Shown: positions 55,613 to 62,964 of the stretch, one piece after another
How the letters are laid out: every line of letters begins with the position of its first letter
Position numbering within the stretch: position 1 is the stretch's first letter
Assembly (NCBI GenBank): GCA_035307385.1
Contig: DATGID010000072.1
Location: forward strand, 124,001 to 188,000
From: DATBHW01 sp035307385
GTDB taxonomy: Bacteria; Chloroflexota; Ktedonobacteria; Ktedonobacterales; DATBGS01
DNA length: 64,000 nucleotides
Reading direction: 5' to 3'
Notes under the pieces: generated by a model
Told to the model about the DNA's origin: nothing
Seen by the model: only the letters and a program-made list of their open reading frames with translations
Database searches by the model: none
Translations under genes and position numbers: made by a program

Positions 55613-56467
55613 TTACTCGGCTGTATGTGGCTCGCGCGCCTGCGCGACACGATTGGCAATCAGGGCTGCCGTGGCGCCAGCCCCAATCCCGTTATCGATG
55701 TTGACCACCGTCAGGCCCGGAGCGCAGGTCTGGAGCATCGAGAGCAAGGCTGCAACCCCCTTCCCTCCCAGACCATAGCCAATTGAAGTGGGCAAGCCGA
55801 TCACCGGCACGTCCACCAGACCGGAAATGACAGATGGCAGCGCGCCATCCATCCCTGCGGCCACGACGATTGCATCCACGCCTTCTGACAGCAAAGACTG
55901 GAGCGGTTGAAGCAGCCGATGTAACCCAGCCACACCGACATCATAAATCGGTGTGACCACGCAGCCCATCGCTTCAGCAATCAGACGGGCTTCTTCAGCG
56001 CACGGAATATCAGAAGTTCCGGCACTGATCAGGCCCACACGTCCCCCGGTCTTTGGAGGGAAACTGCCCTGGCGATAGATCGCTGCCGCGCGGGCAGGTT
56101 CCCGAAGGATGATATGGCAATCCGCAAACTCATCATACAATCGTCCGAACAATTCAGGGCGCACCCTGCTCAGCAGCGCGCGGCCATTTGCTCGAATGAA
56201 CGCATGCGCGATAGAGATAATCTGCGCATCGGTTTTGTTTTCGCCGAGAATAACCTCAGGAATACCCTTGCGTCGTTCGCGGCCAAAATCCGGTGTCGCC
56301 TCATCAATGGTCTGGCTTTGGGCTTCACGCGCGAGCGCCGGGTGCGGCAGATCAGCCTGGTGGCGCTCCTTGCCTTCCCCATCGGTAAGCTGCGCTAACA
56401 GGTGCAGCTCGTCTTCGATGTGTTGCAAGACCCGCCCTGCCCCCTCATCCTTTGCTCTCTCGCTCAT
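55613..56467 (-). CDS. larB: LarB-type pyridinium-3,5-biscarboxylic acid mononucleotide synthase
   Basis: 284 aa from ATG 56467 (MSERAKDEGAGRVL). LarB carboxylates nicotinic acid adenine dinucleotide to start synthesis of the nickel-pincer cofactor of lactate racemase. The PurE-like domain shows RVGLISAGTSDIPCAEEARL, VVAAGMDGALPSVISGLVDV and PVIGLPTSIGYGLGGKGVAA, and PEVILGENKT with the N-terminal part. LarC, LarE and LarA are not in the window, so it may be a lone member or the rest is elsewhere. Also annotated as AIR-carboxylase-like in older records. Confidence 0.88.
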   Translation of the reverse strand: MSERAKDEGAGRVLQHIEDELHLLAQLTDGEGKERHQADLPHPALAREAQSQTIDEATPDFGRERRKGIPEVILGENKTDAQIISIAHAFIRANGRALLSRVRPELFGRLYDEFADCHIILREPARAAAIYRQGSFPPKTGGRVGLISAGTSDIPCAEEARLIAEAMGCVVTPIYDVGVAGLHRLLQPLQSLLSEGVDAIVVAAGMDGALPSVISGLVDVPVIGLPTSIGYGLGGKGVAALLSMLQTCAPGLTVVNIDNGIGAGATAALIANRVAQAREPHTAE

Positions 56468-56686
56468 TGCATGATACCTTCTAGCATGACATTGTGTCGT
56501 GTGCAGGAATCCGTATATACATACAACCAACCTCAATATATCATATTCAATACAAATTGGCAAACAGCACAGCAGGCATAGCTCACAGAGCCAATTACCA
56601 GAGGAGCTATTTGAGTAACGGTTCTTTTCGGAAGAAGGTTTCACTTTCCGCAAGGGAGCTTTACCGAAGAAAGAGCGCCTCTTGGG

Positions 56687-56692
56687 TATAAT
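56687..56692 (+). promoter_or_regulatory. Candidate -10 element for the lipoprotein gene
   Basis: TATAAT within CTTGGGTATAAT, about 75 bases before the ATG at 56767; the -35 is weak. The 56468-56766 interval otherwise holds no supported gene. Confidence 0.4.
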
Positions 56693-56766
56693 AGAAGAGG
56701 CCCATCTACTGCTGGAATTGCATGATGCGGGCCGAGCAATGTGCAGGAGGTTTAAAACGTCGCTCT

Positions 56767-57294
56767 ATGAAACAGTATGCGCTTCGGCTGGCGTTGGCGG
56801 CTTGCGTGGTGGTGCTTTTTTCAGCCTGCTCTGCGTCCCTGGCGAACGACCCAGGGAGCGCGCAGCCTACGATTGCGCTCCATACGCCTAACGCCAATCT
56901 GACGCCAACGCCCACCTCGCCGCCCGAGACGATTGGCGCATTTTCTAGCAATCCAACGCCAAAAACCACCGACAACATCACGATCTATGTGATCTTCCAT
57001 ATCAGTTCCAATGGCGGAACACCACGCGGCGTGGGCGGAGCCTCGGTCAGCCTGAGTTTCGCTTTCTATAATGGTCAGCCCGTATCTCAACTCAACGGCC
57101 AGGTAAACGCGCAACAAACGACCAATGATGGCTGGGCCGCCTTTCCGCTCACGTTTTCAGGGCTTCAGCCCCAAACGCCCGTCCTGATCAGCGTGACCGT
57201 GAACTACAATGGGCAGACCTATTCGAAGTCAAACGCCACCTTCTTTACCCCGCTGGCACCAACGGCCACCCCGACGCCAAAGCCGGGAAAATAA
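56767..57294 (+). CDS. Secreted lipoprotein of unknown function
   Basis: 175 aa. MKQYALRLALAACVVVLFSA followed by CSAS is a lipoprotein signal with Cys near residue 21. Then a Thr/Pro-rich linker and a beta-rich domain (about 65-165): NITIYVIFHISSNGGTPRGV, GGASVSLSFAFYNG and PVLISVTVNYNGQTYSKSNA, an Ig-like or Invasin-type look. C-terminus TPTATPTPKPGK. AGGAGG is 17 bases before the ATG, rather far; an upstream in-frame ATG at 56722 would place the signal internally. Confidence 0.7.
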   Translation: MKQYALRLALAACVVVLFSACSASLANDPGSAQPTIALHTPNANLTPTPTSPPETIGAFSSNPTPKTTDNITIYVIFHISSNGGTPRGVGGASVSLSFAFYNGQPVSQLNGQVNAQQTTNDGWAAFPLTFSGLQPQTPVLISVTVNYNGQTYSKSNATFFTPLAPTATPTPKPGK

Positions 57295-57333
57295 AAACCC
57301 AACAGGCCCAGGCATATAGGAAATATTGGCTAC

Positions 57334-57367
57334 AAGGCAAGGAGCTTTTAGCATCACTCCTTGCCTT
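57334..57367 (+). terminator. Intrinsic terminator after the lipoprotein gene
   Basis: AAGGCAAGGAG, 12-base loop, exact complement, then a pyrimidine-rich CTTCTATTTTT. Lies between convergent lipoprotein gene and mutM. Confidence 0.7.
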
Positions 57368-57370
57368 CTT

Positions 57371-58300
57371 CTATTTTTCGGCGCTGGCTCGCTCTTTGAG
57401 AGATGCCACTTCGCGCTCGGCCTCGGTTGGGGCAGCTTCCACCAACGTATCCGCAGCAGGGCCAGGTTGGCAGGTCGGGCAAAAATGCGTGCCGCGCTGC
57501 GCCACCACCACGCGCACCAGGGGTGTGCCACAGCGCAGGCATGGCTCGCCCGCGCGTTGATAGACCGCCAGGTGAGCGCGATTACGCCCGGCCTCGCCCC
57601 AAATGTCCTGATGACGGCCAAAGGTCGTGCCGCCGTGCTCGATGCCCAACTCCAGCACCTCGCGAATGGCAGCGTGCAGGCGGGCAACTTCCGGAGGAGT
57701 CAACGTCTCGGCGCGGCGCAGCGGATGAATGCCTGCGCGGAAGAGCGACTCATCAGCGTAGATATTGCCGATGCCCGCAATGCAGGTCTGATCGAGCAGC
57801 AGCGGCTTCATCTGGCGCGAACGCCCTGCCAGCAGCTTGCCCAACGCCTCAGGCGTAAACTCCTCGCCGAGCGGCTCCAATCCCAGGCCATGCAGCGCGG
57901 CGGACAGTTCACTCGTTGGATAGAGCGCGATGCGCCCAAACTTACGCGGATCGGTAAAAACCAACCGGCAGCCATCATCCAGCAGGAACACGGCGCGGCA
58001 ATAGGGGTCAGGCACCTCTTCCCAGGGACTATCGTCTGCTGCGGCTGGGAAGAGCAGCAGGTTCCCCGTCATGCGCCGGTGAATCAGCAGAGCTTGATCG
58101 CCGCTGAGGGTGATCAGCAGATATTTGGCACGTCGATCAATCCCCAGCACATGCGCGCCCGGGAGTTCAGCGCAGAACGTTGCCACATCGGGATGGGCAA
58201 TAGTGCGCGGCCAGTTGACGCGCGCATCGCTGATGGTGCGCCCAACCAGGGTCTGGCGTAGCTGGCGGGCGACATATTCAACTTCAGGAAGTTCAGGCAT
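57371..58300 (-). CDS. mutM: Formamidopyrimidine-DNA glycosylase
   Basis: 309 aa from ATG 58300, so that MPELPEVEYVARQL gives the catalytic Pro after Met removal and Glu3. Excises 8-oxoguanine and FaPy lesions. RRAKYLLITLSG with the beta-hairpin Lys, RRMTGNLLLFP, the helix-two-turn-helix QTCIAGIGNIYADESLFRAG and the zinc finger CLRCGT / CPTC at the end. The C-terminal 35 residues after the finger are Ala/Glu-rich and extra to the family. The frame upstream (to 58465) runs toward the tRNA-Val and is not coding. Confidence 0.93.
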   Translation of the reverse strand: MPELPEVEYVARQLRQTLVGRTISDARVNWPRTIAHPDVATFCAELPGAHVLGIDRRAKYLLITLSGDQALLIHRRMTGNLLLFPAAADDSPWEEVPDPYCRAVFLLDDGCRLVFTDPRKFGRIALYPTSELSAALHGLGLEPLGEEFTPEALGKLLAGRSRQMKPLLLDQTCIAGIGNIYADESLFRAGIHPLRRAETLTPPEVARLHAAIREVLELGIEHGGTTFGRHQDIWGEAGRNRAHLAVYQRAGEPCLRCGTPLVRVVVAQRGTHFCPTCQPGPAADTLVEAAPTEAEREVASLKERASAEK

Positions 58301-58340
58301 CACAGAACGCTTTCTGCCTTGCGCAAGGCAACGATGACCA

Positions 58341-58420
58341 AAAGAAAAACCCGCCCAGGTGTGTAGTGTGTCCCTCAGACTTTCCATCTCCAGCGGGAGA
58401 TGCTGCACGCTGGCGGGTTT
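58341..58420 (-). terminator. Terminator downstream of tRNA-Val (minus strand)
   Basis: On the minus strand AAACCCGCC, a branched interior with its own small hairpin (CATCTCCCGCTGGAGATG), GGCGGGTTT and TTTCTTTT. Confidence 0.65.
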
Positions 58421-58438
58421 GGGGGGGGTTGAGAGTGA

Positions 58439-58514
58439 TGGTGGGTGGTATTGGATTCGAACCAATGACCTCTTCGGTGTGAACGAAGCGCTCTCCCGGC
58501 TGAGCTAACCACCC
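58439..58514 (-). tRNA. tRNA-Val (anticodon CAC)
   Basis: Acceptor GGGTGGT/ACCACCC, D arm AGCTCAGCCGGGAGAGC, anticodon stem CTTCG/CGAAG with loop TTCACAC, T arm TTGGTTCGAATCCAA, CCA encoded. Reads GUG. Confidence 0.94.
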
Positions 58515-58591
58515 TTGTCGTATCACGCCCTACAAGAATATCATGTGCAGGCCGCTCCTGTCAAGGTTTTATCAAGAGAAAGAAGTCCTGT

Positions 58592-59467
58592 ATGTCTGAG
58601 ATCGAACCGTATCTGCACAGCATCCAGCACGTCTATCCTGACCTCCCCATCATCTCGGCTAGATTCAATGACGAGGGGCAGAATAATGTGGTGTTAGTGC
58701 TGAATGAGGAGTTTATCTTTCGTTTTCCCAGGTATCCAGTCAACCTCAAACAGCTTGAAATCGAGCTAGCCATCCTGACCGGCATTCAGGATCATATCAG
58801 CCTGCGCATCCCCAACCCTATCTTCACGCGCCTGGACGCGCCCGCCGGAGGCCAGGCATTTATGGGCTATCGGCTCATTCCAGGCGTGCAACTCGGGCGA
58901 GAAACGATGGCGGCAATTCAAGATGAATCAGTTCTGGATAGGCTGGCAGACCAACTGGCCGGCTTCCTCAAGGAACTGCACAGCGTACCGGTACGCGAGG
59001 CCATTGCCTACGAGCTTCCCCTCGCTGACACGGCTGATGAGTGCGCCGATATCTATGCCCGCATGCAAACACTGTGCTTCCCGCACATGAGGCCGGATGC
59101 GCGCGAGTGGGCCGCTCATCACTTTGAGAACTTTTTGAGCGATCAGCGCAATTTCGACTATCAGCCTGTCCTGAAGCACAGCGATTTCGGCGGGAGCAAT
59201 ATCTTGTTTGACGCCACAGCGCAGACGATTACAGGCATCATCGATTTCGGCAGTACGACGCTGGGTGACCCAGCCTACGATTTCGCCGGGCTACTCGGTT
59301 ACGGCGAGGCGTTTCTTCATCGGCTGGAGCCAGGCTATCCAGAGCTGGCCTCATATTGGGGGCGCATCCGTTTTTATCGTGGCACCTTTGCCTTACTGGA
59401 AGCACTTTTCGGATTGGAGCAAGGAGATGAAGAAGCGTTCAGGCATGGCATCAGAAATTTCATCTGA
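58592..59467 (+). CDS. Aminoglycoside-phosphotransferase-family kinase (APH fold)
   Basis: 291 aa. FNDEGQNNVVLVLNEEFIFR (N-lobe; nucleotide-binding beta hairpin), IPGVQLGRETM, the catalytic loop KHSDFGGSNILF with Asp and Asn, and the metal Asp in IIDFGSTTLGDPAYDFA. The APH(2'')-like shape is good, but environmental members phosphorylate many different small molecules (homoserine, choline, sugar antibiotics), so resistance is not implied. GTG/ATG start MSEIEP after AAGAAAGAAG. Divergent from tRNA-Val. Confidence 0.85.
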   Translation: MSEIEPYLHSIQHVYPDLPIISARFNDEGQNNVVLVLNEEFIFRFPRYPVNLKQLEIELAILTGIQDHISLRIPNPIFTRLDAPAGGQAFMGYRLIPGVQLGRETMAAIQDESVLDRLADQLAGFLKELHSVPVREAIAYELPLADTADECADIYARMQTLCFPHMRPDAREWAAHHFENFLSDQRNFDYQPVLKHSDFGGSNILFDATAQTITGIIDFGSTTLGDPAYDFAGLLGYGEAFLHRLEPGYPELASYWGRIRFYRGTFALLEALFGLEQGDEEAFRHGIRNFI

Positions 59468-59519
59468 TGCACTATACACAGGGCTGCGGCAGACCGGCAA
59501 TTGATTTCCCTGAAGCCTA

Positions 59520-60575
59520 TCAGTAATACATGGTGCGCGTGCGGTGATAGGGGCGCTCATAGGGCGATGGCGTCTGGCCGAGCGTCCAGAGGTAATAATC
59601 AATCTCGCTGGCAAGCGCATTGATGCCATGGGCGCTGAGGGCACGGCGCAGCAGTTCGCCTGCCCAGATGGTCGCCGCCCGAATCTCTACCTCTTCGGGG
59701 CTGTTTGGCGGCAGCAGTTCCAGGCGATCAACCCGCGCCGCCAGATCAGCGCCATAGACCAGCACCCCCTCCTGGCGCAGCACCTGTGGCAGTTTGTAGT
59801 CGGCAAAGATCGTCAGTTGATCGAGATCATCTAGCTTGCCCCAGCCCTCACCTCCAAAGATGCCGTGTATATCGGCCACGCAAATCTGAGCGCGCTTATA
59901 GAATCGCACCGGAGCGCCATCGTACATGCTGACATCCTGAAAAGAGGCAAAATCCTGAATGATGCTTCGGGCCAGCGCCACAGCGCTGCCGCCAGCAGCC
60001 TCGACCGCGCGGGCAAACTGGCCGCCATAGTTCGACAGCAGCACTCGGCCCACCTCGCAGGCATTGGCAAGTCGCTCGGCAAAGAGAGGGATTTCAGGCA
60101 TGCCAGGCGCGGGGCGAAAAATCTGGCGCAGGTCAGCCTCGCTCAGTTCGGCCAGATAGGCGGCATCCCAGAGCGGATAGCCTTCATCCAGCGCGCGCGT
60201 CAGGCTGGCAGCTTCGGCCATATAGCCGTTGTAGGTCTGGCCGCCATATTCGACCATCCAGCGCGGCTGGTTGGCCTCGCCCCAGAAGCAAAAATTCAGC
60301 GCATCCAGCAGCAGCACCCAATTGAGCGTGCGCTCCGTGCCATCGTTGAAATGCAAGGTCGCGTCCCAGACTGGCCTCTGCCAACCTTCCGCCGCCCATC
60401 GGGCAGCAAGGCCAGCGATGCGCTCCATATCCAGGCGCACCTGGCGGGCGCGCTGAACGACAGGCAGGGTTGAACGCAAGACATCCAGCGGGTCATGGGC
60501 TGGCAGAGTAAGAGCAAGCATGGCCTGAAACTCCTGCTTGTAGAGCTGCGATGGCTGCTCAGAGGGTCCCTTCAT
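59520..60575 (-). CDS. Queuosine 5'-phosphate N-glycosylase (Q_salvage / DUF2419 family)
   Basis: 351 aa. Characteristic LHFNDGTERTLNWVLLLDAL, NFCFWGE, FYKRAQICVADIHG, LTIFADYKLPQVLRQEGVLV and SEIDYYLWTLG. The family (QNG1) releases queuine from queuosine nucleotides and has been characterised from Sphaerobacter, a Chloroflexota bacterium. Start ATG 60575 overlaps the TGA of the YjjX gene upstream (ATGA), so both are translationally coupled. With gluQ at 8660 the window has both ends of queuosine handling, use and recovery. Confidence 0.88.
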   Translation of the reverse strand: MKGPSEQPSQLYKQEFQAMLALTLPAHDPLDVLRSTLPVVQRARQVRLDMERIAGLAARWAAEGWQRPVWDATLHFNDGTERTLNWVLLLDALNFCFWGEANQPRWMVEYGGQTYNGYMAEAASLTRALDEGYPLWDAAYLAELSEADLRQIFRPAPGMPEIPLFAERLANACEVGRVLLSNYGGQFARAVEAAGGSAVALARSIIQDFASFQDVSMYDGAPVRFYKRAQICVADIHGIFGGEGWGKLDDLDQLTIFADYKLPQVLRQEGVLVYGADLAARVDRLELLPPNSPEEVEIRAATIWAGELLRRALSAHGINALASEIDYYLWTLGQTPSPYERPYHRTRTMYY

Positions 60576-61135
60576 GGATAGAGTTCCGGGTGCAGAAACG
60601 GCGCCAGCGCGCAGGCAAAGGCGATTTCCCAGGACAGGCCGCGCAGCGCCAGGCCGTTGGTGAGATAGCCAATGGCTCCATGCTTTGTTTTCGAGTCGGT
60701 AATGCCGGTGAGTTCGTCCATAATCGGGCCTAGCTCGCCACCCGCGTGCAGCGCATCAGCCACACGCGGCGGCAGGGGGCAGCGCGGACACCAGGCAAGC
60801 GAAGAGCGCTCCTGGTTCGTCACGATGGCAACCGCGCCCGTCAACCAGGCCACCTCATCTTCAAAATCAACCCCACCTTCCAACCCCACGCCCCAGCGCA
60901 TCTCACCGTTGGCTGCTGGCGACTGGCTCAGCAATTCCTTCAGCGCATGTAGGGCACGGTTGCGCGCGCCCTGGCGTATTTGCGCCGGGCCAATGGGTTG
61001 TTCCGGAACGCCTGAAGCGGCATTGACCGATACGACCATGGCCGCAGAAAAGGCGCGGGCAAGCACCGTCCGAACTGGCTCGACCTTGATGGGGTTGGTT
61101 GAGCCAACGGCTACCACAAAAGATTCCAGGAGCAT
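60572..61135 (-). CDS. Inosine/xanthosine triphosphatase, YjjX-family NTPase
   Basis: 187 aa. VVAVGSTNPIKVEPVRTVLA, GVPEQPIGPAQIRQGARNRA, WGVGLEGGVDFED and LPPRVADALHAGGELGPIMD with GAIGYLTNGLALR are the YjjX motifs. Hydrolyses ITP/XTP and protects nucleotide pools; it also is a house-cleaning partner to Maf at 9678. Coupled to the Q-salvage gene by overlapping stop/start. Confidence 0.88.
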   Translation of the reverse strand: MLLESFVVAVGSTNPIKVEPVRTVLARAFSAAMVVSVNAASGVPEQPIGPAQIRQGARNRALHALKELLSQSPAANGEMRWGVGLEGGVDFEDEVAWLTGAVAIVTNQERSSLAWCPRCPLPPRVADALHAGGELGPIMDELTGITDSKTKHGAIGYLTNGLALRGLSWEIAFACALAPFLHPELYP

Positions 61136-61350
61136 AACGTGCGCCTTTCTTCATCAGCATGACGTGTGGCAAGCTCTGCCCTGCTATTGTACGCGCAAAA
61201 CGCCCTGTGTGCCTAGTGTGCAATTCCAATTGGGTACTCAACCCTATCATTAGGACGAGCGCAGAGGCTGGAGGCGGCACGGGCCGTGGAATTGACCACG
61301 GCAGCGCATTCAAGCGGTGCAGGGCTGCTAACCGGCCCGGCAGGTCGTTC

Positions 61351-61390
61351 GAGGGGGCAGGCGGCCATGATCCTTGAACGCCTGCCTCTC
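61351..61390 (-). terminator. Hairpin downstream of the MarR-adhesin gene
   Basis: GGGCAGGCG and CGCCTGCC(T) arms with a 15-base loop and outer GAG/CTC, just beyond the stop codon of the MarR-family gene. No U-tract. 61136-61350 shows no supported gene. Confidence 0.55.
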
Positions 61391-61399
61391 AATCGGGCG

Positions 61400-62515
61400 T
61401 CACCGGGTGGTGATGGTAAACCTGCTGGCGTAGCTGGCGACTTCGAGGTCAAACCGTGGGGCCGCCGGATCGAACCCGGCGCTTTGCAACTGGGCGTTGT
61501 TGCCAACCCCGCTGAAGGTGTGCTCATCGAAGACCAGGGTGGAGACCCACCCTTTGAGGTGGACCTGGGCGGGGACGCCTGATGGGCGGCGCACGGTGAT
61601 TTCGGGCGCTCCTCCCAGAATCCGTATGGGCACCACGCCAACGGGCGCGGGGAGTTCCAGATGCACCTGGCTAAACCCTCCCTTGACTTCCAGGGCAGCG
61701 AGCGCAAGACCGCCTACATCGGCAACCACCTCCTCTGCTCCGCCCTGGATGACAATCTGCCAGGGAATAGCGCTGCTCAGCGCAATCTCCGCTGCACCCT
61801 GCTTCCCCCCTAGACCGAGCATTCGGCGTGGATAGCGGATGGTGACTGTCCCCTCCTTGGTCTTCACATTCGGGACGGGTCCCTCGAAGCGAGCCTGATA
61901 CAGTTCGGTTCCTCCCTCATCTGCACGCACGGTCAGCCGCGCAATGGTGGAGGAAACAACGAGCCGACCGCGCTCCACATCACCTAAGGGAGCAGAGAAC
62001 CCCCCCACCTTGCCAGACGGCGTCTCCTCTTGGAGGCGGGCCAATGCCTGTCTGGAGCGCGCGGTGCTATGTTGGAGAAACGCCACGAGGAAGGCGAGTT
62101 GTTCCTGGTCATAGTGCGACGCTACCTCTTCCCACGTCGAAAGCGCGGCATCCAAGATCGAGCGGACCTTGCGCAGGTCGTCCTGGTCACTGGCGAGCCG
62201 GACGATGACCTTGCGGCCATCGCGCTGGTCGCGCTCCCGTCGGACAAGCCTGGCTTCCTCCAGCCGGTCGAGGATTCTGGTGATTGCCCCAGTCGTCAGC
62301 CCCGTCAGTTCGGCGAGTTGCCCAGCCGTCGCTGGGCCGATAAGATCAAGGAGATCGAGTACCTGCATATCTGTCACGGCTATCCCGAGCCGCGTCGCCG
62401 CCACACGAAAAAAGGAGGCGTTGATTTCGGTAAATTGCCGCATCTCCCGCGAAAACTCCGCATGGATGCGTGCGCGTTCATCCTGAGAAGCACTTGACAA
62501 GGCTCGTTCCTCCAC
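61400..62515 (-). CDS. MarR-family regulator fused to a C-terminal beta-rich (adhesin-like) domain
   Basis: 371 aa. Residues about 25-165 are a winged-helix MarR domain: LGIAVTDMQVLDLLDLIGPA, TAGQLAELTGLTTGAITRIL (recognition helix) and DRLEEARLVRRERDQRDGRK (wing). Residues about 185-371 are beta strands with repeated short hydrophobic/polar alternation (RLVVSSTIARLTVRADEGGT, GGLALAALEVKGGFSQVHLE, VPIRILGGAPEITVRRPSGV), the look of a DUF4097/putative adhesin beta-helix. MarR proteins normally end with the dimerisation helix, so this is an unusual effector or scaffold domain. Divergent from 62638. Confidence 0.82.
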   Translation of the reverse strand: MEERALSSASQDERARIHAEFSREMRQFTEINASFFRVAATRLGIAVTDMQVLDLLDLIGPATAGQLAELTGLTTGAITRILDRLEEARLVRRERDQRDGRKVIVRLASDQDDLRKVRSILDAALSTWEEVASHYDQEQLAFLVAFLQHSTARSRQALARLQEETPSGKVGGFSAPLGDVERGRLVVSSTIARLTVRADEGGTELYQARFEGPVPNVKTKEGTVTIRYPRRMLGLGGKQGAAEIALSSAIPWQIVIQGGAEEVVADVGGLALAALEVKGGFSQVHLELPAPVGVVPIRILGGAPEITVRRPSGVPAQVHLKGWVSTLVFDEHTFSGVGNNAQLQSAGFDPAAPRFDLEVASYASRFTITTR

Positions 62516-62536
62516 TCTACAATATATTTATCTTAC

Positions 62537-62570
62537 ATTATCAGGTAAATATATTTTTCTACCTGACAAT
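62537..62570. promoter_or_regulatory. Inverted repeat, candidate MarR operator 1
   Basis: ATTATCAGGTA and TACCTGACAAT, complementary in 10 of 11 positions with a 12-base centre, AT-rich. It lies 22 bases from the MarR start codon, the usual place for autoregulation. Confidence 0.6.
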
Positions 62571-62587
62571 AGCGAGCTGATTCTAGA

Positions 62588-62612
62588 TATTCGCTGATAT
62601 GAGCAGCGAATA
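62588..62612. promoter_or_regulatory. Inverted repeat, candidate operator 2
   Basis: TATTCGCTG and CAGCGAATA, perfect 9-bp arms, 7-base centre, 26 bases before the ATG at 62638. Its sequence is unrelated to operator 1. Confidence 0.55.
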
Positions 62613-62637
62613 GAGTATAGCATGAGGAGGACAAAGG

Positions 62638-62898
62638 ATGCACGTGATGGCGGTTTCCACGATCTCTGACAACGACCAGTTCTGGGGTGCCATGAAGAAG
62701 GCGTACAGCCACTTGCCCAAGGGGGCCAAGTGGACCCTGGCCGTGGGGAGCACCGACGGGACCAAGGCGGTGAATGTCATCGTCCATGAGTCGATTGACA
62801 GCGTCAAACGCTTCTTCGAGGAGTACGCTGGCCCCTTTGGCACGACGGAATACTTCGAGGCCGACGCAGCGAACGCGGTCGGACTCCCGAAGCAGTAG
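62638..62898 (+). CDS. Small conserved-looking protein of unknown function
   Basis: 86 aa; AGGAGG gives a strong ribosome site. MAVSTISDNDQFWGAMKKAY and KWTLAVGSTDGTKAVNVIVH, ESIDSVKRFFEEYAG: an alternating beta-alpha pattern like ferredoxin-type dimeric barrels (DUF4242/DUF3303-like), but I cannot name the family. Divergent from the MarR-adhesin gene and 66 bases ahead of the beta-lactamase-like gene, so it is probably under the same control. Confidence 0.7.
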   Translation: MHVMAVSTISDNDQFWGAMKKAYSHLPKGAKWTLAVGSTDGTKAVNVIVHESIDSVKRFFEEYAGPFGTTEYFEADAANAVGLPKQ

Positions 62899-62964
62899 CT
62901 GCCGACACGAGCGCGAGGCGGCACCAAACCAGCCGCTTCTTTCAGGGTAAGAAAGGAGGCCCCA

